Shown here one piece after another: positions 1-7,117 of a stretch of 23,952 nt of DNA. The stretch is from an uncultured Clostridia bacterium (lineage in GTDB: Bacteria > Bacillota > Clostridia > Oscillospirales > CAG-272), in assembly GCA_904501765.1 (NCBI GenBank), contig CAJGCM010000018.1, positions 1-23,952 of the forward strand, given 5' to 3'. Below the pieces are notes generated by a model, which made no database searches, was not told the DNA's origin, and was given only the letters and a program-made list of their open reading frames with translations. A program made the position numbers and the translations under genes. The number at the start of each line of letters is the position of its first letter. Position 1 is the stretch's first letter.

Positions 1-287
1 AGCGCTGCCAGCTCCTCTGCTGCGCCTTCCTTATTTTCGGAAATATCCCTCTTAACGCAGGTGTTTATATGGCTTGTGAGAAGCTGCCTTGAAAAGGCGG
101 ATAGCGCCGAGCTTGCCGCTGACACCTGCACGAGAATATCGGGACAATAGGCATTTCCTTCAACCATTGCCGTAATACCTCTTATCTGACCTTCGATTCT
201 CTTCAGTCTGTTTATAAGAGCATTTTTTTCGTTTTCAGCTCTGTCCTTTTTGCGTTGACAGGAGCATTTTTCTTTTGTATCAGCCAA
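1..287 (-). CDS. csoR: CsoR-family copper-sensing repressor (3' end cut by window edge)
   Basis: A small all-helical DUF156/CsoR-family metal-sensing repressor. About 95 residues are visible and the C-terminus lies outside the window. The frame contains RLKRIEGQIRGI, typical of helix 1, then Cys48 (in AYCPDI), His73 and Cys77 (in SHINTC). The C-x24-H-x3-C spacing equals the Cu(I) ligand set of characterised CsoR proteins, so copper is a better guess than nickel, formaldehyde or persulfide sensing. The start is TTG at 285-287, preceded by GGAGGGG at good spacing; no ATG is available upstream. The N-terminus has two further cysteines (CSC, residues 8-10). A consensus promoter with an embedded palindrome at 366-394 suggests autoregulation. 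A copper ATPase or chaperone would be expected just left of the window but cannot be seen. Confidence 0.9.
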   Translation of the reverse strand, partial: MADTKEKCSCQRKKDRAENEKNALINRLKRIEGQIRGITAMVEGNAYCPDILVQVSAASSALSAFSRQLLTSHINTCVKRDISENKEGAAEELAA

Positions 288-365
288 TTTTACCCCTCCG
301 TTTTCGAATTAATTTAATAGATATAATATTAAACCTTCAGAAAATATTCAGTAGCTTATATAAAA

Positions 366-394
366 ATTATATACCCCTCGGGGGTATTTGTCAA
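366..394 (-). promoter_or_regulatory. csoR promoter with CsoR operator in the spacer
   Basis: On the minus strand TTGACA (394-389) and TATAAT (371-366) are separated by exactly 17 bp, both perfect sigma-A hexamers. The spacer is almost entirely the palindrome ATACCCCTCGGGGGTAT (371-387), which has the GC-rich core and TA-rich ends of type 2 CsoR operators. Repressor bound there would block both hexamers. Transcription would start near 359, leaving a leader of about 70 nt before the TTG start. Confidence 0.85.
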
Positions 395-502
395 TATTTT
401 TTCAAAAATGTAGTGCAATTTTAATAATTTTATGATACAATAGGTAGGAAGGATAAATTCTCCTATCAAAGGCAACCTCTGATGCTAAAGGAACTAAAAA
501 TT

Positions 503-1861
503 ATGAACAAGCTTTTCACACGTAAAAACATGACGGTGCTTATTCTGTTCGGAATTATCGGGCAGATTGCCTGGGCGGTTGAAAATATGTATTTCAACCT
601 GTTCATATTTGAAACCATAGAGCCTAATCTCGATGCGATAACCCTCATGGTGCAGGCGAGCGGTATTGTGGCTACTGTGGCTACGCTGATAGCGGGCACC
701 ATCTCCGACAAGCTCGGAAACCGACGCTCCTTTATTTCCTACGGATATATTATCTGGGGTGTAACGGTGGCTCTTTTCGGATTCCTATCTCCCGAGCTTT
801 TTGAAAGCGTATTCAGGACAGATTACAAGACTGCGGTTACGGTAGCTCTTTACGTTACCGTGGGTGCTGACTGTGTTATGACAATGTTCGGCTCATTTGC
901 GAACGATGCGGCGTTTAACGCCTGGGTAACGGATAACACGAGCAAAGAAAACCGAGGAAGAATTGAAAGCATTATTGCAATACTCCCTCTCGTGGCAATG
1001 CTTATTGTGGCGGGCGGCTTCGGAATACTGGCAGAGGCGCTGGGATATACGCTCTTGTTCTTAATTCTCGGAATTGTTATAACTCTTTGCGGTGTTGCGG
1101 GTATATTTATCATAAAGGATAAAAAGGGGCTCTCTCCCTCGGGCAGACTTTTGGATATATTCTACGGCTTTAAGCCCTCTACTGTAAAAAATAACACCCC
1201 ATTTTACGTCAGCCTCATAATAATGTGCGTTTATGGAATAGCGTGTCAAATTTTTATGCCATATCTCATTATATATATGAAGAGCTACCTGTCGTTTTCC
1301 GTTATTGAGTATAGCGTAGTTTTCGGTCTTGCTATCGTCCTTGGCGCAGTTATAAACCTGTTTCTCGGCAAGCTTTCGGACAAATTCGACAAGCGCCGCT
1401 CTATGTATTTGGCGGCGGGAATTTTCGCTATTGGCCTGTTCTTTATGTATTTAGCAAAGGACCTTGGCAAAATTCCGACTCTCATAATTTTCGGAATATG
1501 CGGCTTCGTTATGATAACCGGTTATATTTATATCAGCGCTCTGTGCGGAGCTATTACGAGAGATTACACGCCTGAAGCTGACACGGGTAAGCTCCAGGGC
1601 ATCAGAATGATATTCTGCGTACTGATACCTATGCTCATTGGTCCTACCATCGGAAACGCAATAAACAAGGCAATGAATATCCCTCTTACCGATGCGGGCG
1701 CCGATGCTATGACAACCTCATTTATTCCCGCCCCCGAAATTTTCTTAGCAGCCGCAATCGCAGCTCTTTTGATACTTGCTCTGATACCACTTCTCCAAAG
1801 GGTGTCGGCTGGCAAAGAAAAGCCTCATTCGACAATCGACGAAGGTTCGGCACAAGGCTAA
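503..1861 (+). CDS. MFS/GPH-like sugar transporter
   Basis: An integral membrane protein of the major facilitator superfamily, about 452 residues with roughly 12 hydrophobic segments. The first half has TISDKLGNRRSF and the second half LGKLSDKFDKRRSM. These are the paired loop 2-3 and loop 8-9 motifs (G-x-x-x-D-R/K-x-G-R-R type) of MFS carriers. The opening GQIAWAVENMYFNLF resembles the glycoside-cation symporter/SLC45-like branch, so a sugar or glycoside substrate is likely but unproven. ATG 503 is chosen because AAAGGA lies 10 nt upstream; an in-frame ATG at 482 would add 7 residues. It is followed after 78 bp by the beta-helix glycosidase-like gene on the same strand, suggesting uptake and cleavage of one substrate. 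No convincing promoter was found; a weak TACAAT lies at 436-441. Confidence 0.85.
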   Translation: MNKLFTRKNMTVLILFGIIGQIAWAVENMYFNLFIFETIEPNLDAITLMVQASGIVATVATLIAGTISDKLGNRRSFISYGYIIWGVTVALFGFLSPELFESVFRTDYKTAVTVALYVTVGADCVMTMFGSFANDAAFNAWVTDNTSKENRGRIESIIAILPLVAMLIVAGGFGILAEALGYTLLFLILGIVITLCGVAGIFIIKDKKGLSPSGRLLDIFYGFKPSTVKNNTPFYVSLIIMCVYGIACQIFMPYLIIYMKSYLSFSVIEYSVVFGLAIVLGAVINLFLGKLSDKFDKRRSMYLAAGIFAIGLFFMYLAKDLGKIPTLIIFGICGFVMITGYIYISALCGAITRDYTPEADTGKLQGIRMIFCVLIPMLIGPTIGNAINKAMNIPLTDAGADAMTTSFIPAPEIFLAAAIAALLILALIPLLQRVSAGKEKPHSTIDEGSAQG

Positions 1862-1939
1862 CTCACCAAGAGGATTTCTAAAAAACGATAAAAGCTAAAA
1901 AATACAAATTAAAAAAGTTTTTAACACGGGAGATTGATT

Positions 1940-3517
1940 ATGACTAATTTAATAACCATACGTCCGGGGGACGAGAATTACACACCGATAGTGAAGGAAG
2001 CTATCGCCAAAGCTCAGCCCGGGAGTGAAAACGTGATTGAATTTGAAAAGGGTACCTATTATTTCAAGAAGGCAGGGAGCGACGAATACACCTCCTTTTC
2101 CTCCGGAGGGAAGAGTCAAAAGAACAATATTATCTTCCCTCTTGTAGAGAAAAATAACGTTACCATAAAGGGAAACGGCTCGGAATTTATTTTCTGCGAC
2201 AGAGTCCAACCCTTCAAAATCCAAAGCTGTGAAAATGTAAAGCTTCAGGACTTCAGCATAGATTTCTCCTTCCTTCGCTATGCATACGCCGAGGTTCTCG
2301 CAGTTTGTGACGAAGGCGTCGAGATTAAGCTTGACAACGAAATTTTCGACTATTATATCGACGGTGGAAACATCTGCTTCGTTTGCGGTGAAGAGGTGCT
2401 GTCCACGAGATTAAGGAAGATAAGCACAAAGAGAATAGCTCCCACAAAGGGCTATCCCGTATTCCTTTACGTTGGAGATTTCGATGGTGCTTATAACAGA
2501 GCTGCGCAAAATATACTCCTTGATGCGGAAGAAACCAGCAGGGGAATTTTTCTGCGTTACAGAAAGAATAACTGCCATAAGATGTATTTCGAGCCGGGCG
2601 ACACGGTATGCTTAGCGTACGACAACGACAGAGAAATGCAAGCCTTTTACTGTGATTTTTCCAAAAATATAACCCTCGAGAACGTTTCCATATTCCGTCA
2701 GGGCGGTATGGGCTTCGTTGCTGACATTTGTGAAAATATAAAGCTCGACAGATTCAAGATTGCTATAAAGGACGGACGTCGGGAATACTATTCCACCACC
2801 GCAGACGGCATCTTCTTAACCAACTGCAAGGGTGAGTTTTCGCTGGTTAATTCTGCGGTTTCAAGCTGCTACGACGATGCTATGAACGTTCACGGTTTCT
2901 ATACGGAAACAAAGGAGATTCTTCCCGGAAACAGAGTTGAAATCATACACGCCTACGAGGATCATTGGGGACTTCTTCCCTTCCTTGCGGGCGACGAGCT
3001 TGCGTTCAGCACGAAGGACAGCTTCGACCAGGTTGCTATGGCTAAAATCACCGACGTATACTACGCTCCCGACAGAATGAAAATGATAGTAACTCTTGAC
3101 AAAATCCCTGATAACCTAACAGGTGGTATGCTCGTTGAGAACGTGTCCCGTATGCCTAATGTTACGGTCGAGGGGTGCAGAATCGAAAACTGCCCGCACA
3201 TACGCCTCTCCGCCCCCGAGATGCTTATCAGAAATAACTATTTTAACCTATCGGCAACCGATCTTTACATTTGTGACCTCATTGATTTCTGGCGTGAGTG
3301 CGGCGCTGTAAAGCATGCGCTTATAGAGAATAACGAATTCGGCAGCAACAGTCCTCACAATATTGAGATTCTCAGCTGCAGACCCGATACGTCAAACCAT
3401 CTTCACGAAAATATCATAGTACGCGGCAACGTATTTGAAAAGAAGAAAGAAAATGCGCTGAAGGTCAGCGGCATTACAAATTTTGTTGAAGAAAACAACG
3501 TTTTCGGTATAAAATAA
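1940..3517 (+). CDS. Right-handed beta-helix protein, GH110-like alpha-1,3-galactosidase
   Basis: A 525-residue protein with repeated beta-helix rungs (NVTIKGNGSEFIF, NVKLQDFSIDFSF, NITLENVSIFRQG, NIKLDRFKIAI). Landmarks resembling GH110 alpha-galactosidases are GTYYF near residue 38, ADGIFLTNCKG at 288-298, the acidic YDDAMNVHG at 311-319, and a following H-x-x-x-x-H-W-G plus GDEL stretch. In GH110 the conserved aspartates of the corresponding D-A and DDA-N-x-HG motifs are catalytic (family knowledge). There is no signal peptide, so it would act in the cytosol on an imported oligosaccharide, which fits the transporter upstream. ATG 1940 follows GGGAGA; a TTG two codons earlier is unlikely. 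It could instead be an uncharacterised parallel beta-helix hydrolase; substrate is inferred only. Confidence 0.65.
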   Translation: MTNLITIRPGDENYTPIVKEAIAKAQPGSENVIEFEKGTYYFKKAGSDEYTSFSSGGKSQKNNIIFPLVEKNNVTIKGNGSEFIFCDRVQPFKIQSCENVKLQDFSIDFSFLRYAYAEVLAVCDEGVEIKLDNEIFDYYIDGGNICFVCGEEVLSTRLRKISTKRIAPTKGYPVFLYVGDFDGAYNRAAQNILLDAEETSRGIFLRYRKNNCHKMYFEPGDTVCLAYDNDREMQAFYCDFSKNITLENVSIFRQGGMGFVADICENIKLDRFKIAIKDGRREYYSTTADGIFLTNCKGEFSLVNSAVSSCYDDAMNVHGFYTETKEILPGNRVEIIHAYEDHWGLLPFLAGDELAFSTKDSFDQVAMAKITDVYYAPDRMKMIVTLDKIPDNLTGGMLVENVSRMPNVTVEGCRIENCPHIRLSAPEMLIRNNYFNLSATDLYICDLIDFWRECGAVKHALIENNEFGSNSPHNIEILSCRPDTSNHLHENIIVRGNVFEKKKENALKVSGITNFVEENNVFGIK

Positions 3518-3558
3518 CAAAAATCTTAACACGCCATACTACTTAGCGTAGAAAGCGT

Positions 3559-3652
3559 AAAAAAAGAGCAACACTCAAAGTGTGCGAAAGGTCACCGAAG
3601 CTGCGTATTTTCAGCTTCCGACTTAAGCATCGCTTTTGTGTTGCTCTTTTTT
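3559..3652. terminator. Bidirectional terminator with long structured loop
   Basis: Arms AAAAAAGAGCAACAC (about 3560-3574) and GTGTTGCTCTTTTTT (3638-3652) form a 15 bp stem with A-rich and T-rich ends, suiting termination from both sides between convergent genes. The roughly 63 nt between the arms is structured too: GAAGCTG and CAGCTTC pair (3597-3603 with 3612-3618), and GCGA with TCGC extends the outer stem after a bulge. Such a long apex is unusual for a simple terminator. Confidence 0.8.
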
Positions 3653-3669
3653 CTATTATTTGTTAATGC

Positions 3670-4377
3670 TTATTCCCAATCGTGGCAAAGAAGCACCTCT
3701 TTATTTGTTCCATAGAAGATATCGTCACGTCCTGAGATAAGGCGGCAGAACTCTTCCATTCTATCCCAGTTATTATAAATATCGAACTCGTAAGCGTGTC
3801 CCCAGATATAAAATATCTTCGGCGTATCGGTCTTCAGCTCAATAAACTCACGGGCAAGCTCAAAGGCACGGTCAAACTCTTGGTGATGATAAACCGTGGG
3901 ATTGAAGCGAAAGAGATTTCCATCCTGAAGGTCGAAGGAATAATTTGAGGTTATAGTCCTGGAATACTTAACGCCCGTGTTGTTTTTTATGATTTCGGCA
4001 ACTCTATCGTCATTATTAACACCGCCGCAAGGATAAGCCATACCCACAACCTCATAGCCTACGAGATTTGAGAGATTTTTCCTGTCCTCCTCGACCTGCC
4101 TGATTACCTCAGCCTCATCCAAGGTAGGAAGACGAGGATGAGTCAGAGTATGAACCGCGACCTCGTGCCCACGGTATATTTCCTTTATTTCTTCGGGCTT
4201 GTTTTTTATATGAGTAACCGTCACACCCTCTCTTACAAGGGCGCCATCCAGGCCGAGAAGCTCGGAATTGATGTTGAAGGTGCATTTAAGACCGTATTTA
4301 TCGAAAAGCTCAACAAGCCTTTTGTCCTGGGTAACGCCGTCGTCGTAGCTGAAGGTAACTGCTTTTAGCTTTTTCAT
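3670..4377 (-). CDS. NodB-type polysaccharide deacetylase (CE4)
   Basis: A 235-residue metal-dependent deacetylase of the NodB/CE4 fold. Motif 1 is TFSYDDG (residues 8-14), with Asp12 and Asp13 as expected base and metal ligand. Motif 2 is HTLTHP with His76 and His80, the H-x-x-x-H metal pair. AYPCGG at 114-119 matches motif 3. There is no signal peptide or transmembrane segment, so it is probably cytosolic, which argues for action on imported N- or O-acetylated sugar rather than cell-wall modification. The late FYIWGHAYEFD stretch is typical of the short catabolic branch of the family. It starts 3 bp after the isomerase-like gene and is surely co-transcribed with it. Substrate cannot be read from sequence. 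Confidence 0.9.
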   Translation of the reverse strand: MKKLKAVTFSYDDGVTQDKRLVELFDKYGLKCTFNINSELLGLDGALVREGVTVTHIKNKPEEIKEIYRGHEVAVHTLTHPRLPTLDEAEVIRQVEEDRKNLSNLVGYEVVGMAYPCGGVNNDDRVAEIIKNNTGVKYSRTITSNYSFDLQDGNLFRFNPTVYHHQEFDRAFELAREFIELKTDTPKIFYIWGHAYEFDIYNNWDRMEEFCRLISGRDDIFYGTNKEVLLCHDWE

Positions 4378-4380
4378 AAC

Positions 4381-5154
4381 TTACTTACCAAATACCTTTT
4401 TCACAAATCCGAGGGACTCTTTTGCATCTTGAGCAAAGTCCTCTTTATATATAGCCTCGATGCTCATTCTTCCACCGTAATTTATATCGTCAAGCACCCC
4501 CTTAAGCTCATAGTAGTTAAATCCGTCGCCCTCAGCGGGGGTAAATCTTGTAACGGGGTGAGCTATATGCATATGCTTGATAATATCCTTGTTATCATAG
4601 AATACCGAATAAGGCTCCTTCTCGTAGGAAAAATGGAAGAAGTCTACGAGAAGCTGAAGATTGGGATGCGCAATTCTCCTTACAAGCTCTGCGCCCTCTT
4701 TTGCGGTATTAAGAGTGTTACATTCCCGCCTGTTAAGATGCTCGAGGACTATCGTGGTATTGTACTCCGACGCAACCTCTGCGGATATGAGGAAGGACTC
4801 TTCTATTTGCTTCATGCAGGTGACGGGGTCCTCGCCCTCGTCTATATTTCTTGCAGCGGAGCTGCCTAAAACTATCGTATGTATATCAAGCTCTGCCGCA
4901 TTCGAAATTCCTCTTTTGCAGTATTCTGTGAGCGCTTTTTTATCATAATATTTACCGCACATTCTTACGTCGCTCGGGAAAAATCCGTTAGCCGTTTCCG
5001 CTCCAAGTCCTACGGAGGACAGGTCTTTTTTTGTTTCCCTTATATCCTCGGCGGTCATTGCCTGTATTTCGGTAAGTCTAAGCTCTGCGTAATCGGCGGC
5101 GCCCGGAGTCAGTAACAAAATTCGCTCCTTCGGTATACAAATTCCAATTTTCAT
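4381..5154 (-). CDS. Sugar phosphate isomerase/epimerase (AP-endonuclease-2 TIM barrel)
   Basis: A 257-residue xylose-isomerase-like TIM barrel protein. The metal ligands expected for the fold are present: Glu138 (VLEHL), Asp171 (LLVDFFH), His196 (HMHIAHP) and Glu233 (MSIEAIY). The family interconverts keto- and aldo-sugars or epimerises ketoses; inosose and tagatose/fructose epimerases are relatives, and the exact substrate cannot be told. It is soluble, with no signal peptide. The start is preceded by AGAGG at 9 nt. It is the first gene of a two-gene leftward operon with the deacetylase, from the consensus promoter at 5212-5240, and lies head-to-head with the GH63-like glycosidase. Confidence 0.88.
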   Translation of the reverse strand: MKIGICIPKERILLLTPGAADYAELRLTEIQAMTAEDIRETKKDLSSVGLGAETANGFFPSDVRMCGKYYDKKALTEYCKRGISNAAELDIHTIVLGSSAARNIDEGEDPVTCMKQIEESFLISAEVASEYNTTIVLEHLNRRECNTLNTAKEGAELVRRIAHPNLQLLVDFFHFSYEKEPYSVFYDNKDIIKHMHIAHPVTRFTPAEGDGFNYYELKGVLDDINYGGRMSIEAIYKEDFAQDAKESLGFVKKVFGK

Positions 5155-5181
5155 ATGTGTTTCCTCTCAAGAAATATATTT

Positions 5182-5211
5182 TCGGGGGTGAGTTTATTTA
5201 ATCTCACCGAA
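5182..5211. promoter_or_regulatory. Imperfect dyad at the isomerase operon start
   Basis: GGTGAG and CTCACC flank about 10 AT-rich bases, extended by TTTCGG on the left and CGAAA on the right with a bulge of extra Gs. The dyad covers the predicted transcription start of the leftward operon just inside its -10 box. It could be an operator for a sugar-responsive repressor or a 5' UTR hairpin. Confidence 0.45.
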
Positions 5212-5240
5212 ATTATAACACGAGTGGTGTCTTTTGTCAA
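5212..5240 (-). promoter_or_regulatory. Consensus promoter for isomerase-deacetylase operon
   Basis: On the minus strand TTGACA (5240-5235) and TATAAT (5217-5212) are perfect hexamers with a 17 bp spacer (5218-5234). The expected start point is near 5205, giving a leader of about 50 nt. Confidence 0.85.
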
Positions 5241-5244
5241 TTAG

Positions 5245-5272
5245 AAAACATTTTTAACCTGATAAATGTTTT
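5245..5272. promoter_or_regulatory. Inverted repeat between divergent promoters
   Basis: AAAACATTT (5245-5253) and AAATGTTTT (5264-5272) are perfect inverted 9-mers separated by 10 bp. The site lies between the -35 boxes of the two divergent promoters, about 15 bp upstream of the rightward one. It is a candidate operator for a regulator not encoded in this window. Confidence 0.45.
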
Positions 5273-5286
5273 TGCGGGATATTTTA

Positions 5287-5315
5287 TTGACTTATATTTT
5301 CCCCTGTGCTACAAT
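5287..5315 (+). promoter_or_regulatory. Promoter for GH63-like gene
   Basis: TTGACT (5287-5292) and TACAAT (5310-5315) with a 17 bp spacer. The start point would be near 5322, which supports ATG 5351 rather than ATG 5324 as the start codon of the gene. Confidence 0.75.
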
Positions 5316-5350
5316 TATAAAAAATGACGACGCAAAAAGGGGATACAGAT

Positions 5351-6589
5351 ATGAAAAGCTTTGCAAAATACATAAAAGAATACTCAAAGAGCGCATACAA
5401 AAAGTTAACGAGAGAGCCATCTGAAATACTGAAATACCCCTTTATCGTTCCAGGCGCAAACTACTCAAATGAGCTTTGGGATTGGGACAGTTGGCTGACG
5501 GATATTGCCATCCGCCAGATTATGCTTGACTGCGGTGAGGAGCCGAAGGGCTTTATTGAGTATGAAAAGGGCTGCGTACTAAACTTCCTTGATTTTAAGG
5601 TCGAAAATAACAAAATGCCCATAATGATAAGCAGCCGCACGGGCGACAGTCTTCTGCGCTCAAGTAAAAACGCTCATAAGCCCTGCCTTCTTCAGCATAT
5701 AGCCTTCATAATTAAGCACGGGGGCGGACTTGAGTGGATAGCTGACAGGTATTCCGACTTGAAGAATTTCATTTTATTCTACAAAACACAGGCATATCAC
5801 GAGCCTACGGGGCTTTATTTCTGGTGCGACGATATTGCCATAGGCATCGACAACGACCCCTCGATTTTCTACCGCCCCGACGGAAGCACCGCTTCGGTTT
5901 ACTTAAACTGCCTTATGTACCGTGAGCTTCTTGCCTTCGCTTACGTATCGAGAGCCTTGGGCTATGCCCGCGACGGCGAAAAGTTTGAAGCTGAAGCCGA
6001 ATCCCTTAAGGCGTGTATAAACGAGCATCTTTACGACGAAAAATGCGGAATGTATTTCAGCGCCGATATAAATCTCAATCCTATAGACCCGAACGCAGTC
6101 CTGCACAGTGGAATGCCACGTCACTGGCACTGCCTGATTCAAAGGATAGACTCATGGGCGGGCTTTATGGCGCTTTGGTCGGGTGTTGCAACCGAGGAGC
6201 GCGCAAAAAGAGTGGTTTATGAAAATATGCTCTGTGAGAGGACCTTTATGAGCAACTTTGGTATACGCTCTCTCTCACGGCTTGAGAAAATGTATTGCAT
6301 TGTGAAATCCGGAAATCCCTCCTGTTGGTTAGGACCCGTGTGGGGTATTGCTAACTATATGTGCTTCAAGGGACTCTTGAAATACGGATTTGAAAAGGAA
6401 GCCCTGGAGTTAGGTGAAAAGACTGTCAGGCTCTTTGGCGAGGATATTATGAGGTGCGGTGAGATGCACGAATATTACGACCCCGAAAGCGGTGAGGGCG
6501 TTAACGGCCCCGGCTTCCAGAGCTGGAATCTTCTTGTCAACAATATGATTGCCATATTGGAAGGAAGAGAATTTGTAGAGGAATTTTGA
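5351..6589 (+). CDS. GH63/MGH1-like alpha-glycosidase
   Basis: A 412-residue soluble (alpha/alpha)6-barrel glycoside hydrolase of the GH63/GH37 (mannosylglycerate-hydrolase-like, trehalase-like) group. Landmarks in order are NELWDWDSWLTD near 40-51, GIDNDPS at 165-171 with the likely acid Asp, CWLGPVWGIANY at 325-336, and MHEYYDPESGEG at 372-383 followed by GFQSWNLL. Glu374 is the likely base. In clan GH-G inverting enzymes, Asp and Glu at these places act as acid and base. There is no secretion signal, so it probably cleaves imported alpha-glucosides or glycosyl-glycerates. ATG 5351 is chosen: AAGGGG lies about 8 nt upstream, whereas ATG 5324 would sit almost on the predicted transcription start. 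The adjacent leftward operon may belong to the same catabolic module. Confidence 0.85.
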   Translation: MKSFAKYIKEYSKSAYKKLTREPSEILKYPFIVPGANYSNELWDWDSWLTDIAIRQIMLDCGEEPKGFIEYEKGCVLNFLDFKVENNKMPIMISSRTGDSLLRSSKNAHKPCLLQHIAFIIKHGGGLEWIADRYSDLKNFILFYKTQAYHEPTGLYFWCDDIAIGIDNDPSIFYRPDGSTASVYLNCLMYRELLAFAYVSRALGYARDGEKFEAEAESLKACINEHLYDEKCGMYFSADINLNPIDPNAVLHSGMPRHWHCLIQRIDSWAGFMALWSGVATEERAKRVVYENMLCERTFMSNFGIRSLSRLEKMYCIVKSGNPSCWLGPVWGIANYMCFKGLLKYGFEKEALELGEKTVRLFGEDIMRCGEMHEYYDPESGEGVNGPGFQSWNLLVNNMIAILEGREFVEEF

Positions 6590-6596
6590 CGAAGCG

Positions 6597-6831
6597 GCCC
6601 ACCTCGCTGCACGAGTAGCATCTCCAAAGAAAACGGCATCCCCGAAGGAATGCTCAACTTGCCACCCAGGTATTCGCCTCAGGCGAAGATACCCTCGCCC
6701 TACGCCTGGTGAGTTAGCTCATCGATCTTCAGGCGGGGTATGTGAACTGTTTCCTTGCGCTTTGCGCTACGGAAGCCCACCTCGCTGCACGAGTAGCATC
6801 TCCAAAGAAAACGGCATCCCCGAAGGAATGC
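6597..6831. repeat. Structured repeat element with 57 bp direct repeats (178 bp period)
   Basis: The 57 bp at 6597-6653 recurs identically at 6775-6831. The 121 bp between is packed with hairpins: GGTAT-TCGCC against GGCGA-ATACC (6669-6693), CGCCTG against CAGGCG (6703-6735, with an inner TGAG/CTCA), and TTCC-GCGC against GCGC-GGAA (6751-6774). The second copy contributes one arm and the loop of the tRNA-Cys terminator; in the first copy the matching arm is absent. There is no convincing reading frame. It begins 8 bp after the glycosidase stop codon. This looks like 1.3 units of a tandem or dispersed non-coding repeat that has expanded at the tRNA 3' end. Confidence 0.75.
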
Positions 6832-6845
6832 CGTTTTCTTTGGAG
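6800..6845 (-). terminator. tRNA-Cys terminator hairpin with UUCG loop
   Basis: Positions 6800-6817 and 6828-6845 are perfectly complementary over 18 bp. On the minus strand the stem continues by a T-G wobble and two G-C pairs to a TTCG tetraloop, about 21 bp in all. The inner GC-rich part (ACGGCAT) is followed by TTTTCTTT, giving an intrinsic terminator. The outer part re-pairs with the 3' end of the tRNA, including its CCA. Confidence 0.85.
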
Positions 6846-6915
6846 GCGCCACCCAGATTTGAACTGGGGGATAGAGGTTTTGCAGACCTGTGCCTTACCA
6901 CTTGGCCATGGCGCC
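6841..6915 (-). tRNA. tRNA-Cys (anticodon GCA), CCA encoded
   Basis: On the minus strand the 7 bp acceptor stem GGCGCCA/TGGCGCC, a D-arm with GCC/GGC and AGTGGTAAG loop, an anticodon loop CTGCAAA with GCA as anticodon, and a T-arm CCCAG-TTCAAAT-CTGGG are all readable. Discriminator T73 and an encoded CCA complete the gene (75 nt). The first anticodon-stem pair (27-43) is C opposite C, where related tRNA-Cys genes have a pair or a G-U; the other four pairs hold. It has its own perfect promoter 30 bp upstream and a strong hairpin overlapping its 3' end. Confidence 0.95.
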
Positions 6916-6943
6916 GTATTCAATTTTGCTTTTCAGCCTTACT

Positions 6944-6972
6944 ATTATAACAAAGCATTTTTGATTTGTCAA
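6944..6972 (-). promoter_or_regulatory. Consensus promoter of tRNA-Cys
   Basis: Minus-strand TTGACA (6972-6967) and TATAAT (6949-6944) with a 17 bp spacer. Predicted start near 6937, about 22 nt before the mature tRNA 5' end. Confidence 0.85.
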
Positions 6973-7117
6973 TACCTTTCGGGAATTTTTTAAATCTTTC
7001 CGTGTTTTTTAAAAAACGCCCGATTCACAGGCTAAATCTCTCCTAAGCCAAAGTGCTTTAACCTTCCCTATTAGCATATGATAAAATCCGAAATAAGTGA
7101 ATGAAAGGAAATTTATT

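Noticed and set aside
5324..5350. Earlier start for the GH63-like protein
   Set aside because: ATG 5324 lies at the predicted transcription start with no ribosome site; ATG 5351 has a good one.
6729..6993. Open frames on both strands across the tRNA-Cys region
   Set aside because: They are translations of the tRNA gene and the hairpin repeat, with no ribosome site; such tRNA-spanning frames are a known annotation artefact.
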